From NCBI GenBank assembly GCA_013076295.1, contig RQOL01000531.1:372001-436000 (forward strand): a stretch of DNA of 64,000 nucleotides. Reading direction: 5' to 3'. A model generated the notes under the pieces. The model saw nothing but the letters and a program-made list of their open reading frames with translations. It searched no databases and had not been told where the DNA came from. Made by a program: the position numbers and the translations under genes. This document shows positions 12,443 through 24,277 of the stretch, one piece after another (within the stretch, counting starts at the first letter, position 1; the number at the start of each line of letters is the position of its first letter). The stretch comes from Sanderia malayensis. Its lineage: Eukaryota > Cnidaria > Scyphozoa > Semaeostomeae > Pelagiidae.

Positions 12443-13538
12443 TTTATATTGATAGCATTGATAGCACTTTGATAGCACGATACATAATCTCGTGGCTGGC
12501 TTGTTCTCATCCGCAGGGGCAAAACCAGGGTACTGTGTAGCAAGGGTGCCATCCACCAATCGTAAGCTATCGCAAGCATGCAGCAAAAAATTCATTTTAT
12601 CCTATTCTGGGAAAGAAGATAAACAAAATTCACTACTTTCACCAACAGGCATTGCCTGACAACTTTTTTTAACACAACACAAATCTATATAGGTTACGAT
12701 AGATATAAAATTCCCCAGAGAAAACTCAAGAAAAGGACAAATCAAATAACGCCAATGCTTCATGCAAGCAACCCAGATCTGCCATCAAGCTACTTGGCTC
12801 ATCCTAAAGCCTAATTCGTTCATTAGAGGGTTGCACGCATTCTAACATGCTGTGTATAAGTTAGGGATGGGCATTACTGCGTTAAAAAGCTGGGCTGGGG
12901 GCATTGTTAAGTTTTCTCTGAATTTTTACCTAATAATCAAACCTCTTATTCTACATAGATGATCACTATTCAGTAAAGTAATTCATAAATTAACAAAACT
13001 ATTCTAAAAACATTAATATGGCTGAGAAATATTAAGATAAATAAAATAAAGCAGCAGCCAGTACACACTAATCTTTCCACTTTTGTGGAAATGGCAAGGA
13101 AAGAGTAACTCCAATATATCAAGCATTGTTTTCTAAACAATGGAATTCTTATGAATTTGATGGTGACTTGGAAAACATTGACGTATACTGGGCAGCACTT
13201 TGAATTGATTAGAATATGACAGCTAAGGCGAAGCAATGCGATCCTTATACGTATCTAGGCTCCTTATGAAAGCAAGTACTTTTGCAACAAACATGGACGC
13301 ACAAAAAGTTATGGCATTTCTAAACACAACAATGATGCTTATATAATCTTACAAATTGAATTAACCCTAATTGTGTTAGGCTATTAGTTTCTTACACAAA
13401 AGACAAAACCTCATTCAACTGATCACCTCATCGTTTGCCAAGTGAATAAACACTTCTCAGTTACCTTTTCATTGTCTTCAATTGCAGAGGAACGACAACA
13501 GTAATAACAATAACAGCACATGACCACAGAGCATGTTA
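12443..13538. other. Intergenic DNA 3' of the ZRANB1-like gene
   Basis: The left edge repeats TTGATAGCA-like units around 12449-12480. The rest is AT-rich and without a supported gene. The segment just below 13539 is presumably 3' UTR of the minus-strand deubiquitinase gene. Confidence 0.4.
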
Positions 13539-16500
13539 TTATATCTTGTAAGAGTCATGTGACTCGGCTTGCATCTCGCGAAATCTGTTCAGCCAATTGT
13601 CTATCATCTGACCAACAAGAGCTGGCCTAGGCGTCATCTTTTGCTTGGCAACTAAGATACCGTTGTCTGTAAAGCAACAATCTAACCAGGTCTGGAGAAG
13701 TCTCTCCTCTTGTCCTATCTGCAGATAAAAGTAAAAACGTTTTTAAAAATCCTTAAACAACACAAAAGGGAGTAGATGTGGCATTATAAACTTCCACATC
13801 AAAATTTCGCTTTTTTAACTAAAAAGTAAAGACGAAATTAATTAGTAATTTTTAGTAATTAGTAAAAAAGTAATTTCTCAGGCAAAAACATGTCTCTATG
13901 GCGTGTTCCTTGCTAAAATAACTTTCATTTTAAACACAATTTAGTTTATTTCCTGAAATTTCTTGGTACATCTCGAACGATTGCTTAAAAAATGAAAAAT
14001 GGAAGCTTCGCGCTGATTAACAGGAAGAATATTTTAAAACTCGCTAAAAACAGTTTGAAAATTCAAAAAAAAAGAAAAACTTGCGTGGATTTTATAAATA
14101 GTTCTTAAAACACGGGTGAGGTACTTTGAAATTAAATCACCTTGAACGTAAACCGGAGTTGAACTGTTTGGGTTAAAACTGCACCAACTGTGCGAATGGA
14201 ATGTGTTCGCTTTGGTTTATGTTCACCAAATATCAAATAAACATAAAATGATAAACTTACTTCTTCAAGAGTTTGAAAGTGAATAGGAAGTAGACGTCCT
14301 TCATGATCAACCAAGGGTAAATATGTTTCGGGAGTATCTTCGTTGTGGTCGAGGTTTGAACTCGCTCCAACATTCCTGTCATTGGATGTTTCCATTGGCA
14401 CAAGTGCAGAGAAATGTCCACGTGTGTATCCCAGAGCTATTGGACACTTTATGCAGAAATCTTCTTCCCAAAGCAAAGGTAGATAGACCCCTTAAATTAA
14501 TAATCATCATCTCAGTAGTATACACGCTACAGAACTGCTTAGAACATATATAGCTACAGGGTGGCCATAAATTTATATAGCCATAAATTTTCTTTTAAAT
14601 TCAAAGTATAATTCGACATCCAAGATTTGCAAAAGTCAGTTGTTGATAACATCCTACCTTCAAACCTGGCATAATCAATTGTCTCTCCTTTTCTGCTTTT
14701 TACGTACTTGACAGCATAAACGATAATGGGTCTTCGCAGGATATGAGCCAAAACAAAAACATGGGTCTGTTCTAAACTGGTACCAGCAGTGGCAGCAAGT
14801 GAAACCGTATTTATCCAATCCTGCTTCCATTGGTTGTCATCCAAAGAATAGTTCATCTCACTTGCTTGTATCTGCTCAGCCTCTTTCCATCGAGGAAAAA
14901 ACCTGAGCAATACCAAATTCTCATGTTATTTCAATACATGTTTATCTTACCAGATAAATTTTGGATGCAAAAAAACTAAAAAAACCAAGAGTCGTTCATA
15001 AAAGGTCACTCCAAGTGGCGGCAAGCCCAGGTGACAAATAGCTGTGCAATTTTTCTTCAAAATAAAGTAGCGGCAGGAAACTGAACGTAGAACAGTTTCC
15101 TGCCGCTAACGTAGAACAGAACGTAGAACATTGCAAGTAGAACAAAAAAGCTCTAAGCTATAGATACAACTAACAAAAAGTAAAGTAAGAAATAGCTTCA
15201 AATACAGGCAAGAAATGGCGGTATGGTTTAGCTCAAAATTGTTGCCAATGTCAACACTAAACTGTTGTGGATCTTGGCCCTACATAGCTCACAAATACAC
15301 TACAATTATTAGCTCAAACCAACCAGGAACTTAATGACATAAACAGGGGGACATGATATCTCAGTTAAGCTGTAAATGCAAGGGATCAATTACTGGACAA
15401 TTCAGCTCAAGTCAGCTGTAAAGTCAATAGAAAACTGAAACCTTTGGATCTAGATAGCTCCAAGCTTAGGTGGCAAACAAAAAATTACTTAGCTGGACAA
15501 TTATACAAAAAGGAATGACAAGTGGATACTCAAGATTGAAGAACTTCAAACAATGGAATCAATAGATAGCATAAAATATGTCACTAACCTTTTCTGCCCT
15601 TCATTTAAACTTTCAAACATTGCTCTTCTGAGAATGTTCTCTCGATCAAGGACACCCCAAGTTGCTTGCAAAACAGAGTCAAGGAGGCAATCACCTGCAG
15701 CTCTGTTCCACAATGGGTATATTCGACTGCTGCAATGACCTATCAACTCACTACTCCAATTTATTAGGAACTCTTCTTCCAACACTGTAACACACAAAAA
15801 ATAAAATAGTTGCATTAAATATGAGAGTAGAAAGCAACATTCTTAGTTCACCTTAATTTATAATAACTGAGAGATTTATCATAATCACAATCTACTATGA
15901 TCTATCACACATTTATTGCAATCTAGCACAATAAAGTAAGAATTATTTTACAGCTTTCCCAGTCTTTCATGGCATTGCACAACTGGAATCCCATCATTAT
16001 TGATCCACCATAAGGTATCAAATATTAACATAAATCCATCTTGGTAGACTGGTACAAAGATCTACTAAAAATAACTTTGCCATGACTAATTATGAAGATA
16101 TAAAAAAATATTTACCATTTTGAACATCAAAATCTAACATTTCACCAAATATTTGCTGTTGAATCCTCAAGTCAAAATTATGTATTTCTATGAAGGAACA
16201 CAGGATGCGATGAAAATTTGCTCTTCTTTGAATAACATAATTAGTTAGGTGAGTTTATATAATTGCAAAGTCTATTGAAATCAAGAAGGCTTGATGAGGT
16301 CTAATGATTAAAAGGGAGATGCGATGGATTCAAGGACTTTTTGGGGGTCTAACTGCACATTACTTGCATCACTCTGTTTTTATTAAAATAATGTTTCAAA
16401 GAATACAGAGACTCAAAATTGTCGAAAAAATATGGAAATGTACGAACAAAAATGGAAAACCTCAAGCTCTGGAATAATTTTACTACTCTTATGAAAATGT

Positions 16501-17714
16501 GTGTGTTTCAGAAATAATAATATATCACACTAACCTCCAGGTAAATAGAATGTGAGTTTATCTGTGAAGAATAAACATTGAAAACCTCCTTTCTTCTGTC
16601 TCAAGGAATAAGCTACTTGTTTTCTTATTGCAGCTGCTAATTCAGGACAAATGTGAGATGGTAGTCTTTTCAATGCTCTAGATGGCACTTCAGGTCTCAA
16701 CAAGATTCTTAATATATCCTCTCTTTGAAAACAAATTGCCAAGTGGACCAAGGTATGGCCAACTTCAAAGTGTTCAGGCTCATTAAGGACAAGGAGATCT
16801 TCTCTCGTCAGCTTCCTAGTCCTGTCCCCTCCAGCAGAAAGGTATTTCTTCACAGCTGTTGGGTTCTGATCAAGAATTCCTTTGCAAGCAGAGAGCCAAA
16901 GCCAGTCTTTGTTTGTGAGTTTGTTTCTTATTTGCATAATACCCTCGCTATCATTATTACGAAGTTTGCAAGAGGCATGCATAACATTTGATAATTCAAT
17001 CAGTTGATCATCTTCAATTTTTGGTGTTTCAAAGACCACTAGATCATTGGATGATTTCTTGCAAGCCCCAAGCAAAGACTTTGGGGATCTTGGGGGGGAT
17101 ATTTTCTGTGTGGCTGAATTTCGATTTCTTTTAGTGGTGCCTCCTTTACCATTAGAATCGTCATTTTTTGGCTTTGGTTTTTGGGTCTGGCACAAAACAC
17201 ACTTCATTGTTTTGGGCCAATTTTCATATGTACAGTTAGAGCAGACCCATTTGTTACTCTTCAGGAGTGACTTTAGCTTCTTTTCTTTGTCAAAATTAGA
17301 ATCATTTTTAACATAACAATCAGTAATAACTACTGCAGGTCCTTCAACATTTTCTAAGTTCCTTTTTTCTTCTAATTTCTTTACAGTATTTGGCTTTTTG
17401 CATTGGCACATCAAACATGTCTCATTTTTAGAATTGTTTAAATATGTACAAGATGAACAGGACCATTTCACATCAACTGGCAGTTTCTTGACAAGCTTTG
17501 CTCCTATTTTATCTTCCTTGGTGCATATTATTTCCTCAGAGCTGCTTCTTGACATTGACTCGCATCTTGTATTACCTTCCTCCACCATAATATCTTGTAA
17601 TGGGCTAGATCTACCACGGACTGCCCTACACATTACACATCGTGAAGCCGTAGGCCAATTAGAATACGTACAATATTCACAAGGCCATTTTTGTTTGTGT
17701 TCATTCCTTGGCAT
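13539..17714 (-). CDS. ZRANB1: ZRANB1/Trabid-type OTU deubiquitinase
   Basis: Six exons on the minus strand: 16535-17714, 16116-16187, 15589-15784, 14658-14902, 14261-14490 and 13539-13718. They sum to 701 codons (700 residues; human ZRANB1 has 708). Three NZF zinc fingers lie at about residues 10-30, 83-104 and 155-176, followed by an ankyrin-type ubiquitin-binding region (about 240-393) and the OTU domain with catalytic Cys450 in AGDCLLDSVLQ and the histidine of GYTRGHFSALV. Trabid is known to hydrolyse Lys29-, Lys33- and Lys63-linked ubiquitin chains and acts in Wnt/APC and immune signalling; that role is taken from the family. The ATG at 17714 was chosen because MPRNEHKQKWPCEYCTY matches the short leader before the first finger in vertebrates. 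The second finger lacks the usual tryptophan after the tyrosine (YLNNSK). Confidence 0.96.
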
Positions 17715-18278
17715 CCTGACGCAAAAACTGGCACGCTGTTCTCCGTCACGGATACGTTTTGAAAGAAACTTGTTACATGTAAACAATTCAATATAGTCTT
17801 CATAACTTGTGAATATAATCAATAGAAGCAAAACAGCTCCATTATTCCAGCTAATGACGTTCCGATTATGTAATTGCTGCCAAGGATTAGATCAAAACGA
17901 TCTCCAATCAACACGAAATATTTTTCAAAAAAGGCCAATACGACGTTTGTTCACTGAATAATTTACTAAACTCAGAAACGAAGAATATTTATCAAACCTA
18001 GCCAATCGAAAATGATACAGAATATATTTCAAAACTATAAACTTATAAGATAAACCACTTATCTGCTGAGAACAGGAAGTTAATGTAGTTTTTCGATGAT
18101 CTTATACACTAAATTTAGGCCACGAAAAAACCTTGTTTTGGTGACCAGAAGTTTCCTTCTGCACTTTGTCCGTCTGTGGACTGTGGCAAAGCAATGCGAA
18201 TGTAAAACCATACGGAAGTCTGGAAACGAGCGTTTTGTCTGACGTAACGATGAATGAGAAAGAGCAATGATTTATGAT
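17715..18278. other. Upstream region of the ZRANB1-like gene
   Basis: Presumed promoter and 5' UTR of the minus-strand deubiquitinase. The open frame continues about 39 codons upstream of the chosen ATG, but that extension is not family-like. No other gene is seen. Confidence 0.4.
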
Positions 18279-18280
18279 TA

Positions 18281-18821
18281 CCGTAAATGACGAAATTAGC
18301 GCCCCCTGCCAAATAACCGCCCCTGCCGAATAAGCGCCCCCATGATAAAGGCAACTTTTGTAATAAGCGCCCCCTAAACAAACGGGGCGCTTATTTGAAT
18401 ATAGAAAAACAACGATTTTTATTGTCAAGATGTATTTCAATATACTTACAAGAAATTATTTTAATCGGTCGTTTAATGATCTTGGCCTCCTCGTTTAATG
18501 AGCGAAAAAGATGTTGATCCGTTTGAAATGGGGAAAAGCGATGTTGCAATAACAGGATCTGAATTTCTAATGGTTGATTCAGACCATGAGGAGGATGAAG
18601 AAATCGAAATCTTATAAGACATTTCATTTTTTAATTCTTTTGTATTACGCCTGTTATAATATTCATCAAAAATGAACTGAAAGACAACTGGAAATAAATT
18701 TTCTCCCTTACATTGTTTGAGCAAAAATTAATAAGCGCCCCTGCTGAACTAACCGCCCCCGCTGAATTAGCGCCCCCTCTAAAAGTTTATTTTTTAAATA
18801 AGCTAATTTCGTCATTTACGG
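18281..18821. mobile_element. TA-flanked MITE with iterated C-run units
   Basis: Inverted ends CCGTAAATGACGAAATTAG and its complement are flanked by TA at 18279-18280 and 18822-18823. Next to both ends lie several imperfect head-to-tail units combining an AT-rich word (AATTAG, AATAAGC or TAACC) with GCCCCC. The middle (about 18415-18720) is unrelated AT-rich DNA. No coding capacity is seen. Confidence 0.75.
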
Positions 18822-18943
18822 TACTAGAAGTAACTTACAGTTAATACATGCGATGCGCGCATCTGTATCGGCAAATATCAGTCGAATATCGGGGGAGAAA
18901 GGGTAATGTTGTTCATTGCCATTGCTAATAAACTATTAGTCTA

Positions 18944-19365
18944 CACTCTTTTCTTTTTATAAGAATAAACTTTATAAGAATAATGAGGCTCAAAATTCGT
19001 GAAATTTAAGAAAATTTTAAGAATATTATCAGGCTCACGATCTTGTGAAACTATTATTTTTAGCAGGCGTTTTTTATTTTTGAATTGGTGTGTTTTTCAC
19101 AGGCAATGGTTTTAAATACACTCATCCAAATTTCGATGAAAGTGTCGACAAAATCTGTGCTGCAGAAAATAAGGACTTATTCTGTTAGCCATGTAATAGT
19201 TATGCGTTTTTGACATTGATGATAATAATAGCAGTGTACTGCCATATCCGTATTTTTTGCCGCGCTAAGAATAATTTAAGAATATTCCGGGGCTCAAAAT
19301 AGAAAACAATTAAGAATAATGAGGCTCAGCGAAAAATTAAGTATTCTTATAAAACGAAAAGAGTG
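18944..19365. mobile_element. TA-flanked MITE with GGCTCA units
   Basis: The ends CACTCTTTTC and GAAAAGAGTG extend into inverted repeats of about 22 bp (through TTTTATAAGAATA) and are bracketed by TA at 18942-18943 and 19366-19367. Inside, units of the form AAGAATA followed by an imperfect GAGGCTCAAAAT occur at least four times near the two ends. It is non-coding. Confidence 0.75.
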
Positions 19366-19572
19366 TATCCCTTTAGGATATCAGAATTCAAAAACTATAG
19401 CAAATTGGCAGAAAGGAGAAATTATTTTTGTCCTGTGCATCCACTCTGTTTGCAAGAAAATACTGAGAAGAAAAAGATATTTTATAGGTTCGAGTTGTAA
19501 TTTTATTAAAGACAATAAAGTTTAACATGGAAAAATAACTGGCCCATTGCTCTTCTTGAGGTCTGGAAATTG

Positions 19573-19994
19573 CAGTGCTTCCACTTTTAAGGAAATTTCC
19601 TCAAACTGAGGAAATTTGGCCCGTTTAAGGAAATTTTAAGGAAATATATATTTTAGGGAAATTTTGAGGAAATCTTGAACTTTATCATTTATTGTGATAT
19701 ATCTTGATTTCACGTTGTTTTGGTTGTTAGAAGGGTGCCTTTGAGCTTATTTGACACCATGAGTCATTGTCGTAATCCCTTATTTACTTCCCTTGTTACT
19801 TGCTACACACCTTCGTGTTATTTATACTGTTGGGAATTTAATGACCAGCTCTCTTTCTTCAGGAAATCAATGCGGGAAAACCCATCAAAAGGAGCGCTAT
19901 TGTGTCTCCAGGGACTTTTAAGGAAATCTAAGGAAATTTTGAGAAAATTCAGCCTCGTTTAAGGAAAACCTTGTTTTCACTTGTGGAAGCACTG
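19573..19994. mobile_element. hAT-type MITE with perfect 8-bp duplication
   Basis: The ends are CAGTGCTTCCAC and GTGGAAGCACTG. The direct repeat GGAAATTG flanks it exactly (19565-19572 and 19995-20002), the 8-bp duplication typical of hAT elements. The interior has many copies of AAGGAAAT near the ends and no transposase. Confidence 0.88.
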
Positions 19995-20002
19995 GGAAAT
20001 TG

Positions 20003-20674
20003 GCTTAATTCAGGTCAAAATTTGAATAATAGTTTTCTTTGCTCTCAGACTGGTTGTTCTTTTTGCCCTTTTTTACCATTTGAGTAGGTAAAGCCTTTTG
20101 ATTGCAAGTAACTGACTTAGCTTCTTTTGGAATATAGCTCTGAAAATTGTTTTCATTTAATATTTCAATCAAATTAGCATCTACTTTTATAAATGTTTCT
20201 TTAAGATATTTTGTTTTGTTATAGGTGTATATGGAGTTAAATACTGGACATAATGGTGAAGTGTTGTTTCGTATAGTGGCTCTGGATATTGTATAATGGA
20301 ATGTGTTATCGTATAATGGAAATACATTTCGTTGGATTGAATAAGGGTGAGCGTGTGTCGTGTCGTATAGTGGCGACTCTGCTAATCGCGTGATCACTAT
20401 ACGGCATACGTACAATCATTATGTCCAATGTTTAACGGCGCAGTTCACATCGTCGTGCCGCATGTTTGATTGACAGCTTTAACAATCGATGGGAGAAGTG
20501 GGTGAATCAGGCATCCACCGACCATATTAAGGCATCCACCGACCACCTGATGTCAATTTTCACAAACTATTTTATTGCAAGAGTAACAATCGCGGCCAAA
20601 GCAACTTATGGACCTCCAGCTTGGGACCAACTCGGGACTATTTACCCAGCTATATTACACCCAAAAAATCGTTG
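20003..20674. other. Intergenic DNA between a hAT MITE and the gypsy element
   Basis: It contains CGTATAGTGG/CGTATAATGG-like words (about 20268-20370) and a short tandem repeat of GCATCCACCGACCA (about 20510-20545). A 136-codon minus-strand frame at 20005-20415 has no recognisable domain and is probably fortuitous. Confidence 0.4.
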
Positions 20675-20678
20675 ATTA

Positions 20679-20996
20679 TGTAGCGTTCGGTAGCCAGAGA
20701 ATTTAACCAGAAAGACGACGTGTTTACGCTCCGTATTCTTCAATCACAAAATATCAACTAAACATTTATCTAAGCTTGATTACATAAGTATTACGTGAAT
20801 GATCTGGTTAGTATATGTTAGCAACGGAAGATACAACGGGGAACATACTACGCTAATGACAGATACACAGTACACAACAGTTAACACAAGACATGAAATT
20901 AACATAGTTAGTCACTAGTAAAATTACAACAATAAACCAAGAATAAAACATAGAACAATTACTTTAAATTAACACGTGACGAGCACACACGTGACA
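20679..20996 (-). repeat. 3' LTR of the gypsy element
   Basis: 318 bp, identical on reading to 25821-26138. In element orientation it begins TGTCACGTGTGTGCTCGTCA and ends with CGCTACA. Confidence 0.95.
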
Positions 20997-21009
20997 TCTT
21001 CCCCTCCGT
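20997..21009 (-). promoter_or_regulatory. Polypurine tract
   Basis: ACGGAGGGGAAGA on the minus strand lies directly against the 3' LTR, the expected place of the plus-strand DNA primer. Confidence 0.8.
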
Positions 21010-21016
21010 AACTGTT

Positions 21017-24000
21017 TCAATGCACCACAAATTCTCCAAAGCGCTGGGGTGGTTGAATAACTTGGCGAAGGCGGGGTGGTCTGGCAGTAGGTTCATTAAT
21101 CCCAACCTCTTCTGGGTTGCGCAGGTCATCACGTTCTGAAATGGTTATACCTGGGGTTTCGGATACCGGATGAAAGATTTGACCCTGATCCAGCGGGGTG
21201 GGGCATAACTTAATTTGGTTGTGATGGACTACCCTGGTTTTCCCATCACTGGATCGAATTCTATAATTAACCCCTGTCCTGGAAACTATTTCAAACGGTC
21301 CAGTCCACTTCGTCCCGAATTTCCATTTCTTAGGGCGACGCAACCAAACACTAAGTCCAACTTCATAAGGTTTCCAGTCTTTGTGACCTTGGTTATACGA
21401 TGTTGTTTGTCTATTTCTAGCCGTCTCAAGGTTTTTCTGTGCTAACTGGTTGGCTAACTGTATTGCTTTCCGTAATGATCGACTATAATCGGATTGGCTA
21501 TTTACATTTTGCAATGGTACGCTAAGTTCCACTTCGATAGGCATGCGCGCAGGATGTCCAAATACTAACTCATATGGTGAAAACCCCGTCGACTCTTGTA
21601 TACTGGTGTTATAGGCGAAAACAGCTTGATCTAACCATAGGTCCCAGTCCCCCTGATGTTCTGAGACAAAGTTAGTAAGAATTTCCTGTAGCGTGCGATT
21701 TTGTCGCTCGACTAATCCGTCTCCCTGCGGGTGGTATGCAGTAGTCCGAGACTTCTTAATGCCCATGATATTATAAATTTCGTGCATTAAGTTGCTTTCG
21801 AAGTTTCGACCTTGATCAGAATGTAATATAGATGGTGGACCAAAACGAGAAAATACGCGCGATACAAGGGTTTGTGCCACCGTAGAGGCCTTTTGGTCTG
21901 GTGTTGGGAATGCCTCACACCATTTAGTGAAATGGTCCATGAGGACAAGAATGTGCTTATTGCCGCGAGCTGTTTCGGAAATTGGCCCCATGTAATCGAC
22001 AGCCCAAAAAACAAAGGGTTCGCTAACTTGGATTGGCTTCAACGGTGCTTTGGTTTGCTTCGAATCATGTTTTACTTGGCTACATTTTTGGCATTGATGA
22101 ATAAATTGTTTGATGGAAGAGTTCATTCTGGGCCAAAAGAAACGCTCTCTTGCGCGCAAAATCGTGCGTGTTATTCCCATATGGCCAGCTGATGGGCAGT
22201 TATGTAAGCCATCAAGCACGCGGGGAACTAAACCGTCCGGAATGACTAGTAATTCGCGGTTAAAACCTTGTTTAGAAATTCGTTTTTTGACTAACAGGCC
22301 TTTACTAATATACAGGTGGTCCCAACAGTCCCAAAATGGTCGCAGTTGCGAATTGTTTTGCCAGACAAATAGAGGTGGTTTAGGCAACTTTTGCTCAATC
22401 AAGGCTTTGACAATTTGAATAGCTGGATCACAACGCTGGGCTTGACACAAATCTACGTCAGGTGTTAAATTAACTAAACCACTAATGTCAGGAATATCAG
22501 GGCTAATTGGCTTCGAGGCTGTGACTGTATAGTGGTTTAGTCTAGAAAGAGCATCTGCATTTTGGTTTGATGCGCCCGGTCGATGTTTTACGGTGAATTG
22601 AAATTCCTGGAGGTCCATAATCCACCGCGCAATGCGACCTTTGGGTTCGATTGAATGCAGCCACTTTAACGCGTGGTTATCAGTCACAATTTGAAATTCC
22701 CGTCCCACTAAGTACGCCCGGAAATGTTTGGTAGCAAATACAATGGCTAAGGCTTCTTTTTCCATGGCAGCGTAATTTTGCTCGCGCGGTGATAGAGTAT
22801 AGCTTGCGTAAGAAATAACATGCTCATGCCCTTGTTCATCATACTGAGTAAGCACAGCGCCAAGACCCACGTTTGAAGCATCGGTTTGTAATGTAAAAGG
22901 CAAGTCGAAATTAGGGTAGGCCAAAACTGGCGCTGAACAAAGTAGTTGTTTCAAGTTGTCAAATGCAGTTTGGTGTGAGCTAGTCCATTTAAAACGCATG
23001 TTCTTTTTGGTGAGAGCAGTGAGGGGCGAGGCAATAGTAGCAAAATTTGGGATGAAGCGCCTATAATAGCCCGCTAAACCCAGGAAAGATCGAAGTTTTT
23101 CTACAGTTGTGGGGGCTGGCAAATCACGCACCGCTTTGATTTTATTCGGGTCAGTGTGTACACCGGTACTAGAAACAGTATGGCCTAGGTAGACGACTTT
23201 TTTAGCAGCAAAGGAGCATTTTGAGGCTTTTACGCGGATATTGTGTTCACGGAAACGTTGTAAAACAGTTTTGAGACGTACACACTGTTGTTCAATAGAG
23301 TTCGCATAAATGATGACATCGTCAAAGTAGCAAAGACAGATATCGTATGTTAAGCCGGATAAAATTATTCCTATTGCTCTAGCAAACGTTGCAGGAGCAG
23401 TCGACAAGCCATAGGGCATCCGTAGAAATTCGAATAGGCCGGCGGGTGTGATAAATGCTGTTTTTTCTCGGTCATCCGGTGACATGCTGACCTGCCAGTA
23501 TCCACTGCGTAAATCTAAAGTGCTAAAATATTTATTGTCGCTCAATGAATCAAGTAGGTCGTCCACGCGAGGCAAGGGATGGGCGTCCTGTCTCGTTATT
23601 AAATTTACTTTTCGATAATCAATGCAAAAGCGATATGTGCCGTCCTTCTTTTTGACGAGCACGACAGGTGAAGCCCATGGGCTAATACTAGGCTGTATAA
23701 CATTTTGCTTCAACATATCTGAGACCTGAGTATTAACTTCTTCACGAAAATGAAAAGGCAATCGTCTGGGATACTGACGAATGGGTGTAGAATCCCCCGT
23801 GTTAATTCGATGGGACACGACTGTGGTATGTCCAAGTTCGTTGTTAAATACATCCGGAAAAGCTAACAATGTCTCCCGGATTTGTTGTTTCTGGTGGTCT
23901 TCAAGGTCAGGACTGATGGCGGCTTCTAACTCAGCTATTGTTTGTGAATCTAATTTAGGACAATTAGGTAAACTGGCACCAATAATATTATCAAACGTGT

Positions 24001-24277
24001 TTTGGTGGGTCTGATGGGCGGTCTGTATGACGGGCCAAAAGTTAGCAATTTTTTCGCCTTTGTGTAGCTCGATATCAACGTTAGAAGTGTTCAAAAGTCG
24101 AACAAAAACATTTCGCGCGTTTGCTTGAGTAACCGCATACGCTGTATAAAAAGCCGTTTCGGAAGGCTCGTTTAAATTACAAATCATACCTAACTGACTA
24201 TCACAACTCTTAGGCACTCGGGCCTGAAAAACACACTCAGTACGACTTGGTATAACTACGTCATTCAGCGAGGTCAC
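21017..24277 (-). CDS. pol: Gypsy pol: reverse transcriptase, RNase H, integrase
   Basis: A 1,086-codon open frame. Reverse transcriptase lies at about residues 165-345, with catalytic Asp255 in STLDLRSGYWQ and the FDD motif at 318-320 (CYFDDVII). RNase H follows with LQTDASNVGLGAVL. The integrase has a zinc-binding region with GHMG and CQKCSQVK, then DYMGP, HSDQGRNFES and HPQGDGLVERQNRTL carrying the D, D and E residues. A C-terminal region with WTGPFEIV and HHNQIKL follows. The first listed codon is a GTG overlapping the protease stop. The frame stays open for about 125 bases further upstream, -1 relative to protease, so expression by frameshifting in that overlap is more likely than a fresh start. 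Nothing appears disrupted. Confidence 0.95.
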   Translation of the reverse strand: MTSLNDVVIPSRTECVFQARVPKSCDSQLGMICNLNEPSETAFYTAYAVTQANARNVFVRLLNTSNVDIELHKGEKIANFWPVIQTAHQTHQNTFDNIIGASLPNCPKLDSQTIAELEAAISPDLEDHQKQQIRETLLAFPDVFNNELGHTTVVSHRINTGDSTPIRQYPRRLPFHFREEVNTQVSDMLKQNVIQPSISPWASPVVLVKKKDGTYRFCIDYRKVNLITRQDAHPLPRVDDLLDSLSDNKYFSTLDLRSGYWQVSMSPDDREKTAFITPAGLFEFLRMPYGLSTAPATFARAIGIILSGLTYDICLCYFDDVIIYANSIEQQCVRLKTVLQRFREHNIRVKASKCSFAAKKVVYLGHTVSSTGVHTDPNKIKAVRDLPAPTTVEKLRSFLGLAGYYRRFIPNFATIASPLTALTKKNMRFKWTSSHQTAFDNLKQLLCSAPVLAYPNFDLPFTLQTDASNVGLGAVLTQYDEQGHEHVISYASYTLSPREQNYAAMEKEALAIVFATKHFRAYLVGREFQIVTDNHALKWLHSIEPKGRIARWIMDLQEFQFTVKHRPGASNQNADALSRLNHYTVTASKPISPDIPDISGLVNLTPDVDLCQAQRCDPAIQIVKALIEQKLPKPPLFVWQNNSQLRPFWDCWDHLYISKGLLVKKRISKQGFNRELLVIPDGLVPRVLDGLHNCPSAGHMGITRTILRARERFFWPRMNSSIKQFIHQCQKCSQVKHDSKQTKAPLKPIQVSEPFVFWAVDYMGPISETARGNKHILVLMDHFTKWCEAFPTPDQKASTVAQTLVSRVFSRFGPPSILHSDQGRNFESNLMHEIYNIMGIKKSRTTAYHPQGDGLVERQNRTLQEILTNFVSEHQGDWDLWLDQAVFAYNTSIQESTGFSPYELVFGHPARMPIEVELSVPLQNVNSQSDYSRSLRKAIQLANQLAQKNLETARNRQTTSYNQGHKDWKPYEVGLSVWLRRPKKWKFGTKWTGPFEIVSRTGVNYRIRSSDGKTRVVHHNQIKLCPTPLDQGQIFHPVSETPGITISERDDLRNPEEVGINEPTARPPRLRQVIQPPQRFGEFVVH

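Noticed and set aside
20005..20415. 136-codon minus-strand open frame
   Set aside because: No domain, biased composition, and overlap with repeated CGTATAGTGG-like words; likely fortuitous.
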